A stretch of DNA of 64,000 nt, taken from assembly GCF_009755605.1 (NCBI RefSeq), contig NZ_WPNZ01000022.1, positions 99,522 to 163,521 on the forward strand, read 5' to 3'. The notes below the pieces were generated by a model. That model saw nothing but the letters and a program-made list of their open reading frames with translations. It was not told the DNA's origin and searched no databases. Shown here in pieces: positions 58,465 to 64,000 of this stretch (position 1 is its first letter; each line of letters starts with the position of its first letter). The DNA comes from Streptomyces typhae. Its GTDB lineage: Bacteria > Actinomycetota > Actinomycetes > Streptomycetales > Streptomycetaceae. The position numbers and the translations under genes were made by a program.

Positions 58465-59253
58465 ATGGATGCCCGTCGTCAGGACCTCGGGCGGATGGTG
58501 TGCGCCTGGCGCGCGGCCCGCCCGCCGGAGTCGGTCCCGAGCCTGGTGCCGGGCCGGGGGCGGCGCGCCCGCCTCACCCAGCTCGACGTGGCACTGCTCC
58601 TCGGCGTCTCCGAGCGCTGGTACCGCGCCCTGGAGAGCGGCGAGGACCGGCCCTACAGCAGGGAGTTCGTCGACGGCGTGGTCCGCGTCCTCGGCCTCGG
58701 GCCCGCCCAGGCCGCCGCGCTGCACCGGGGCACCGGCCACACCCCGCCGCGCCCCGAGCCCGCGGACCCGTCCCCCGGACTGCTGGACCTGGTGCGCCGG
58801 CAGCACTGCGTCAGCTTCCTGTGCGACGCGGCCTGGGACGTCGTCCACGCGAACGACATCGCGGCCCGCCACTGCCCCTGGCTCGTGCGCCCCGGAGCCA
58901 ACGTCATGATCTGGGCGTTCTCCGAGGAGTCCCGCTATCAGCTCCGCGACTGGCAGAGCTACTGGGCCGGGCCCCTCCTCGGGCAGCTCCGGCTGTCCTG
59001 GCAGCACGGCGGCGCGAACCCCCGCCTGGACGAGGTCGTGCGCACCGTCCGCGGCGCGCCGGAGACGGAACGCCTCTGGCGGTCCCACACCCCCACGGGC
59101 GCCTTCCCCCTCGGCACTCCGCGCCCCATGTACCTGCCCCTGTTCTCCCCGCGCCCGACGGACGTCCGCATCGCCGCCTGCGTGCCGTGCGACGCCCCGC
59201 ACACCCGCTGGATCATGCTGACTCCGGCGGACGGCACGGCGACCCTGCCGTGA
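58465..59253 (+). CDS. XRE-family regulator (MmyB-like)
   Basis: A 262-residue regulator. The N-terminal HTH spans about 35-85 (LTQLDVALLLGVSERWYRAL, ESGEDRPYSREFVDG). The C-terminal MmyB-type domain begins near LLDLVRRQHCVSFLCDAAWD and contains VVHANDIAARHCPWL and an RYQLRDWQ-like segment, usually binding a fatty acid or isoprenoid ligand. ATG 58465 has GGAG at 9 nt. It lies just upstream of the polyprenyl synthase locus and may control it. Confidence 0.87.
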   Translation: MDARRQDLGRMVCAWRAARPPESVPSLVPGRGRRARLTQLDVALLLGVSERWYRALESGEDRPYSREFVDGVVRVLGLGPAQAAALHRGTGHTPPRPEPADPSPGLLDLVRRQHCVSFLCDAAWDVVHANDIAARHCPWLVRPGANVMIWAFSEESRYQLRDWQSYWAGPLLGQLRLSWQHGGANPRLDEVVRTVRGAPETERLWRSHTPTGAFPLGTPRPMYLPLFSPRPTDVRIAACVPCDAPHTRWIMLTPADGTATLP

Positions 59254-59411
59254 CGGGCGCGTGCGCGGGCGCCGACGGCCGGGCTCCGCACACGCGGCCG
59301 AGCCGATCACCCGATCGTGAGTTCCCCCCACCCCCGGCCCGCCGTCACGCGACGCTGGCACGAGCGGCAGGCAACCGGCGCCGCGTGGACATGCTGTCGT
59401 CGGGAGGTGCC

Positions 59412-59687
59412 ATGGCACAGGAGTCGGAGCGGCGCGAAGGCCTGGACGAACAGGCGGTCCTGCTGGCGGCGGGACTCGCCGACCTCGCCGTGAGCACGGT
59501 GGGTTCGGCCCTCGGCACGGTGCGGGGGCTGCTGCGGCGCGCGGACACCGCGGAGCTCGCGGCCGAGGCCGGACACGACCTGCTGGCGCGCGGGCGCCTC
59601 GTGCTCGACCGGTACGCGCTGCCCCCGGCCCACCTGGAGATCCTGGCCGGGCACGCGCGGACGCGGCGGGCCGCCGATGAGCGCTGA
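59412..59687 (+). CDS. Small helical protein upstream of polyprenyl synthase
   Basis: A 91-residue helical protein, starting MAQESERREGLDEQAVLLAA, with no recognised domain. ATG 59412 has GGGAGGTGCC immediately upstream, a good ribosome-binding site; longer forms lack one. Its stop overlaps the start of the synthase gene by 11 nt, indicating coupling and a shared role, possibly as an accessory subunit. Confidence 0.68.
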   Translation: MAQESERREGLDEQAVLLAAGLADLAVSTVGSALGTVRGLLRRADTAELAAEAGHDLLARGRLVLDRYALPPAHLEILAGHARTRRAADER

Positions 59688-60732
59688 GAAGTGGGATCCT
59701 GCCGCGTTCAAGGCCCGCGTCGACGAGGTCCTTCGCCGGTACGTCGCCGATGAGGCCGACCGGTTCGCCGCCATCGACCCGGCCCTCGGTCCGGTGGCCG
59801 AGCAGGTCGAGTCGGCGGTCGTGGACGGCAAGCGATTACGGGCGGCGTTCTGCTACTGGGGCTGGCGCGGCGTGGGACAGCCGGACAGCGAGGCGCTGGT
59901 GCGCGCGGCGGCCTCCATGGAACTGGTGCACGCCGCGGCGGTCGTGCACGACGACCTCATCGACGACAGCCCGCTGCGGCACGGCCGGCCCACCGCGCAC
60001 ATCGCCCTGCGCGCCGCCGTGCGCCGCCGCCCGCGCTCCCTCACCGCCGCCAGGTCCCTCGCCCTCCTGGTGGGCGACCTTCTCATGGGCCTGGCCGGGC
60101 AGCTGTTCGTCACCAGTGGGCTGCCCGCCGCGTATCTGGCGCGGGCCCGTCCACTATGGTTCGTCCTCGCGCGGGAGCTGATCGCGGGCGAGTGCCTGGA
60201 GATCCTGCGCACCGGCGCCGAACCGGACACCACCGCCTCGCTGAAGGTCATCCGGTACAAGACCGCCAAGTACACCGTCGAACAGCCCCTGTTGATCGGC
60301 GGCGCCCTCGGCGGCGCCGGTGAGCGCCTGTGCGCGGGCTATCGCGCGTACGGGCTGCCGCTGGGCGAGGCCTTCCAGCTCCGCGACGACCTCCTCGGCC
60401 TGTTCGGCAGCCCCTCCCGCACCGGCAAGGCCAACGCCGACGACGTACGCGGACACCGTCCGACGGCCCTCCTCGCCGAGACGTGGCGCATGGCCGGTGA
60501 CGACGAGCGGCGGCTGCTGCGCGGCCTCCTGGGGCGGCGCGACGTGGACGAGGAGGACCTGCGGGCGGTGCGCGAGGTGATGCTCCGGCTCGAGGCGCCC
60601 GACCGTATCGAGCACATGATCTCCGCCCGCGTCGAGGAGGCACTCGGCGCTCTGCACGAGCTGCACGTACCCGCGGGCGCCACCGCGGCCCTCACCGCGC
60701 TCGCGCACTCGGCGACGGTCCGCCCGTCCTGA
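59677..60732 (+). CDS. Polyprenyl diphosphate synthase
   Basis: A 351-residue trans-prenyltransferase that extends an allylic diphosphate with isopentenyl diphosphate. The first Asp-rich motif is VHDDLIDDSPLRHGRPTAH and the second is QLRDDLLGLFGSPSRTGK, both intact. The residues before the first motif (SMELVHAAAVV) lack bulky aromatics, which suits a medium or long product such as GGPP, but this is only a hint. It overlaps the small upstream gene and is followed 40 nt later by the DUF2236 gene. Confidence 0.92.
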   Translation: MSAEKWDPAAFKARVDEVLRRYVADEADRFAAIDPALGPVAEQVESAVVDGKRLRAAFCYWGWRGVGQPDSEALVRAAASMELVHAAAVVHDDLIDDSPLRHGRPTAHIALRAAVRRRPRSLTAARSLALLVGDLLMGLAGQLFVTSGLPAAYLARARPLWFVLARELIAGECLEILRTGAEPDTTASLKVIRYKTAKYTVEQPLLIGGALGGAGERLCAGYRAYGLPLGEAFQLRDDLLGLFGSPSRTGKANADDVRGHRPTALLAETWRMAGDDERRLLRGLLGRRDVDEEDLRAVREVMLRLEAPDRIEHMISARVEEALGALHELHVPAGATAALTALAHSATVRPS

Positions 60733-60772
60733 CGTACCCGCGACGATCCCACGGAAGACGAGGAGTCCGGCA

Positions 60773-61933
60773 TTGACCCGTACCGAGGCATCGATGGACG
60801 CCCTGCGGACGGTGGGCGACGAACTCGCCGACGCCACCGTCGCCACGCTCTTCGACCGGGGCGAGGTGGGCAAGTTCAACACGCTGATGCGCTACGTCTC
60901 CACCGCGGGCGCACCGCTCCCCGACGGGCTGCCCGCCGTCGCCCGCGAGTACCTGGAGGCGACCGCCGCCCCGCCGTCCTGGGTGGACTGGGGCGAGATG
61001 GAGAAGGCGCGGCTGTTCTTCATCGACAACAACGTGCACATCTCCACCGCGCTGTCCTTCGCCTCCATGCCCGCCTGTTACGTCGTCCCCCACGTGGCGA
61101 GGCTCCTCTCGGCCACGCACTCGCTGAAGTACCCCTCCAAACGCATGGCGGAGACCGGCCAGTTCACCGTCCACCTCATGCAGCCCGACGCCTTCGAGGC
61201 CGGCAGCCGCTTCATCCCCGCCGCCCAGAAGGTCCGCCTCCTGCACGCCTCGATCCGCCACCACCTCAAGCGCGAGGACCGGTGGGACACGGCCGCGCTC
61301 GGGACCCCGATCTGCCAGGAGGACATGATCGGCGGGCAGATGTTCTTCTCCCTGCTCGTCCTCGACAGCCTGCACCGCCTCGGCGTCCACATGTCCACCG
61401 AGGGCGCGGAGGCCTACTACTACGCCTGGCGCGTCGTCGGAGCGATGCTCGGCGTCGACCAGGACGCCGTACCCGAGTCGCTCGACGAGGCCCGCGCGTT
61501 CCTCGACCTGTACATGGTCCGGCACATGGGCCCTTCGGACGAGGGCGTCCACCTGACGCGGCAACTCATCGAGTTGTACGAGGAGGTGGTGCCCGGCACC
61601 TTCATGGATCCCGTCGTCTCCGCCCTCGTACGCCATCTCGTCGGCGACACCTGCGGGGACTGGCTACAGGTCCCACGGACCCGGTGGGACACCGTCGTCA
61701 AGGCCCTGCCGCACCTCCTCGGTGTCCTGGAGACCGTCGAGGACCGCTCCCCGCTCGGGGCCTGGGCCCTGGACCGGATCGGCCACCTCACCACCGTCCT
61801 CGAACTGTCCTCCCTCACCCGGGGACGCGTCATGCACTACGCCATCCCCGAACAGCTCAAGAAGGACTACGGCGTCTCCAACGCCGTCCCGCACAAGGCC
61901 CGGTGGACGCCGCCCGCCGTCACGATCCCCTGA
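60773..61933 (+). CDS. DUF2236 / Lcp-like oxygenase
   Basis: A 386-residue protein of the DUF2236 (rubber oxygenase/MpaB-like) family, members of which are b-type haem oxygenases that cleave polyisoprenoids. The central segment KVRLLHASIRHHLKREDRWD holds the conserved HAxxRHH pattern, with PICQEDMIGGQMFFSLLVLD following. It is a compact, non-secreted version (no signal peptide seen). TTG 60773 has AGGAG at 8 nt; ATG 60794 is an alternative. Together with the synthase it suggests making and then oxidising a linear prenyl chain. Confidence 0.8.
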   Translation: MTRTEASMDALRTVGDELADATVATLFDRGEVGKFNTLMRYVSTAGAPLPDGLPAVAREYLEATAAPPSWVDWGEMEKARLFFIDNNVHISTALSFASMPACYVVPHVARLLSATHSLKYPSKRMAETGQFTVHLMQPDAFEAGSRFIPAAQKVRLLHASIRHHLKREDRWDTAALGTPICQEDMIGGQMFFSLLVLDSLHRLGVHMSTEGAEAYYYAWRVVGAMLGVDQDAVPESLDEARAFLDLYMVRHMGPSDEGVHLTRQLIELYEEVVPGTFMDPVVSALVRHLVGDTCGDWLQVPRTRWDTVVKALPHLLGVLETVEDRSPLGAWALDRIGHLTTVLELSSLTRGRVMHYAIPEQLKKDYGVSNAVPHKARWTPPAVTIP

Positions 61934-62068
61934 CGACTCCCGGGCCGGCCGGTGGGCGGCCGCTGAGTCACACAGGCGTCACCGTGCCGCTCCCCCTGCC
62001 GGTGCGACGGGGTGCGGTGGTGGGCCGGGACAGCGTGCGGATCCGGTCGGGCGGTCGGGCCGGGGAGG

Positions 62069-64000
62069 TCAGGCGTGGGCGGCCAGCGCGACGCGTCCCG
62101 AGTCGAGGAGGCGGCGGGCCCGCGGGAAGTCGCGCAGTTGCTCCTCCAGCAGGTCGAGGCCCGAGAGCAGGAAACGGGCGGGGACGGCGCGGGCGGTGAG
62201 GACTTCGGCGGTCCAGGTGAGGAACGCGGTGAAGACGTCGTCCGAGTCGACGTACAGGGCGGCGATCAGGAAGTCGACGATGTGGGCGAGGTCCTCCGCG
62301 GTGCGCTCGCGCTGCTCGTCGGTGTAGTCCCGCATCGCCGGGAAGCCCCGCTCCATGCGCTGGTAGCTGTCGCGCACCAGGCGCGTGGAGGACTTCGCGA
62401 CCATCGTGTACTCCTGGTCCGCCAGGTGCACCAGGTCGTCGGCCACCTGGTGGGCGGGCGTCGGCTGCGGCAGCGGCCCCGCGGCGAGCCGGTCGGCGGC
62501 GGCGCGTGCGTCGGGCGCCCAGGCGTCGGCGCCCAGCATGCGGGCGTAGCGGCCGTCGGCGCCGAAGGCGAGTCCCCCGGCCATGACCGGGGTACCGGCG
62601 GCCTGGACCGCCGTGATGGCGGTGTGGGCCAGGGGCAGCCGGGTGGGCAGGGAACTGGAGAGGCACACCGCGTCCGGTCCGGTGCGGTGGACGTGGCTGA
62701 TCAGGTGGGCGGTGGGGACCTGCGCGCCCAGGTAGTCCACGTGCCAGCCGCGCAGCCGCAGCGTCTCGGCGACCAGGCGTGCGGGCAGGGCGTGCCACTC
62801 CTGGTCCACGCAGGCCACCGTGACCCGGCCGCGGGCGGTTGCGGGGCGGGCCCGGGGCAGGGTGGCGATGACGCGGTCGTTGATGGCGGTGGCGGCGTGC
62901 TCGTCGGCCACGCCGATGCGGTTGGCTGCCCACTCGACGCCGACCTTGAACTGGACGGCACCGATGACGTCCAGGAGCACCGCTTCGGGATCGAGCCCCG
63001 CGCCAAGGGCGTCGGTGACGACATCGACGGCAGCGTACTCGTCCCCGGCCCGCACGGCGGCCCACAGCTTCTCCGCCCACGGGGTGGCGGTGTCGCGGGC
63101 GCGGGGCGAGGCGGGGCGGGTCGCCGCTGCGTCGGGGGTGGTGGAGGGGCGGCCGGGCGCCGCGTCGGGGGTGGAGGGGTGGCCCGGCATGGCGTCGGGG
63201 GCGGTGGGGCGACCCGGCGTCGCGTCGGGGGCGGCGGGACGACCCGGCATCGCCTCGGGGGCGGCGGCGGGCTGCCCCGGCGCCGCGGCAGTTCCGGCGG
63301 CGGGACGATCCGACACTGCGTCAGTCCGAGCGGCGGGACCATCCGACGCCGCGTCAGTCCGAGCGGCGCGGGGGCCCGACGCCACGTCAGTCCGAGCGGC
63401 GCTGGGGCCCGATGCCCTGCCGCCTGTCCGGGCGGCATTGTGGCCAGACGCCCCATCAGGCCCGGTGGGACGTCGGACCGGCGGCCCGTCAATTCCGCCG
63501 GTACGAGGACCCGATACCCCGCCTGCCGGAGCGGCACTACGACCAGACGCCTCATCGCTGGCGGCACGACGAACCGGCACCCCGTCAGCCCCCGCACCGC
63601 AAGAGCCCGCTACCCCACCGCCTGTCCGGGCTGCGCTATGGCCAGACACCCCATCAGCCCCGACGGGACGACGGCCCGGCCCCTCCTCAGCCCCGCCGAC
63701 ACGAGGACCCGATACCCCGCCTGCCGAAGCGGCACCACGACCAGACGCCCCATCGCTGGCGGCACGACGAACCGGCACCCCGTCAGCCCCCGCACCGCAA
63801 GAGCCCGCTACCCCACCGCCTGTCCGGGCTGCGCTATGGCCAGACACCCCATCAGCCCCGACGGGACGACGGACCGGCCCCTCCTCAGCCCCGCCGACAC
63901 GAGGACCCGATACCCCGCCTGCCGAAGCGGCACCACGACCAGACGCCCCATCGCTCCCGGCGGCACGACGAACCGGCGCCCCGTCGGCGCGAGCGCCCGA
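62069..64000 (-). CDS. Cobalamin-binding sensor-like protein with 66-residue repeats, 5' end outside window
   Basis: At least 643 codons; no stop or convincing start occurs before 64000, so the gene is partial at its 5' end. The C-terminal domain (about 62069-63090) resembles the CarH/LitR-type cobalamin-binding pair: a four-helix part with W-x9-EH (WAANRIGVADEH), and a Rossmann B12 domain whose EWHALPARLVAETLRLRGWH holds the His ligand. In CarH this Wx9EH motif marks adenosylcobalamin light sensing. C-terminal of this is an unrecognised helical segment. The N-terminal part is Ala/Gly/Arg/Pro-rich and made of 66-residue repeats; no MerR HTH lies within the window. It faces the DUF2236 gene and may sense light or B12 for the terpenoid locus. 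Confidence 0.8.
   Translation of the reverse strand, partial: SGARADGAPVRRAAGSDGASGRGAASAGGVSGPRVGGAEEGPVRRPVGADGVSGHSAARTGGGVAGSCGAGADGVPVRRAASDGASGRGAASAGGVSGPRVGGAEEGPGRRPVGADGVSGHSAARTGGGVAGSCGAGADGVPVRRAASDEASGRSAAPAGGVSGPRTGGIDGPPVRRPTGPDGASGHNAARTGGRASGPSAARTDVASGPRAARTDAASDGPAARTDAVSDRPAAGTAAAPGQPAAAPEAMPGRPAAPDATPGRPTAPDAMPGHPSTPDAAPGRPSTTPDAAATRPASPRARDTATPWAEKLWAAVRAGDEYAAVDVVTDALGAGLDPEAVLLDVIGAVQFKVGVEWAANRIGVADEHAATAINDRVIATLPRARPATARGRVTVACVDQEWHALPARLVAETLRLRGWHVDYLGAQVPTAHLISHVHRTGPDAVCLSSSLPTRLPLAHTAITAVQAAGTPVMAGGLAFGADGRYARMLGADAWAPDARAAADRLAAGPLPQPTPAHQVADDLVHLADQEYTMVAKSSTRLVRDSYQRMERGFPAMRDYTDEQRERTAEDLAHIVDFLIAALYVDSDDVFTAFLTWTAEVLTARAVPARFLLSGLDLLEEQLRDFPRARRLLDSGRVALAAHA
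63513..64000 (-). repeat. 198-bp near-identical in-frame tandem repeat
   Basis: Copies start at 63513, 63711 and 63909 (a GATACCCC anchor repeats at exact 198-bp steps). The first two complete copies differ at only a few positions; the third has a 3-nt in-frame insertion and is cut by the window end. Each copy encodes 66 residues of the cobalamin protein's N-terminal region. A weaker, older version of the repeat continues below 63513. Confidence 0.88.

Noticed and set aside
1..64000. Insertion sequences or prophage
   Set aside because: No transposase, integrase, resolvase or phage structural genes were found on either strand.

Overview
The window looks like chromosomal DNA of a Streptomyces or a close relative. 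GC content is very high, third codon positions are almost all G or C, and GTG and TTG starts are common. The gene families are typical of the group: GAF-ANTAR, DUF6221-like, ALF-repeat, MEDS-STAS, large LuxR (LAL) and MmyB-like XRE proteins. Dense secreted and regulatory genes plus several specialised-metabolism loci suggest an accessory arm region.

Layout. 1-2686: edge of a biosynthetic locus (isopropylmalate/isocitrate dehydrogenase-like enzyme, type II thioesterase, divergent aryl-acid AMP ligase). 2748-4460: BCCT transporter. 4834-10045: secreted proteins on the minus strand: a trypsin fold with a degenerate catalytic triad fused to a ricin-type lectin, a 1,119-residue ALF-repeat protein and a small exported protein. 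10498-16894: partner-switching pair, cold-shock protein, lipoprotein, DMT exporter and a cobalamin-binding radical SAM enzyme. 17334-19779: GAF-ANTAR regulator behind a 16-nt tandem-repeat leader, a DUF6221-like protein and a membrane protein. 20065-22699: compact RiPP-like operon of precursor peptide, radical SAM maturase with a twitch-type C-terminus, and a helical-repeat protein. 22879-31458: HTH-NTPase-WD40 protein, LuxR regulator, secreted beta-propeller, XRE-cupin regulator, methyltransferase and GNAT. 31395-34862: LAL regulator with a degenerate P-loop. 35282-38793: subtilisin with P-domain, then an oxidoreductase and TetR pair. 38935-42388: two-component system followed by a VanJ-like membrane phosphatase. 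42591-44945: CsbD, flavin monooxygenase and an FG-GAP-like exported protein. 45093-56504: NRPS locus in one direction (MFS pump, PhyH oxygenase, DUF6309-like protein, A-T-E-R NRPS, aminotransferase, second Fe/2OG oxygenase, SDR, methyltransferase-like protein). 56491-59253: fused DhaK-DhaL kinase and an XRE regulator. 59412-64000: helper protein, polyprenyl diphosphate synthase, DUF2236 oxygenase and a facing gene for a cobalamin-binding CarH-like sensor whose N-terminal part is made of 66-residue repeats and runs off the window.

How the genes work together. The RiPP-like operon shows translational coupling between maturase and third gene and a hairpin at its end, so it reads as one unit. The NRPS locus has 4-nt overlaps at two junctions; domain order predicts a D-configured aminoacyl thioester released reductively as an aldehyde, which the aminotransferase or SDR could process and the oxygenases hydroxylate. 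The terpenoid locus pairs a prenyl chain builder with a possible oxidative cleavage enzyme, and the facing cobalamin protein may sense light or B12. A further theme is the number of short tandem repeats, both in frame and just upstream of regulatory genes.

Functions are from recognised motifs in the translated sequence; no database search was run.
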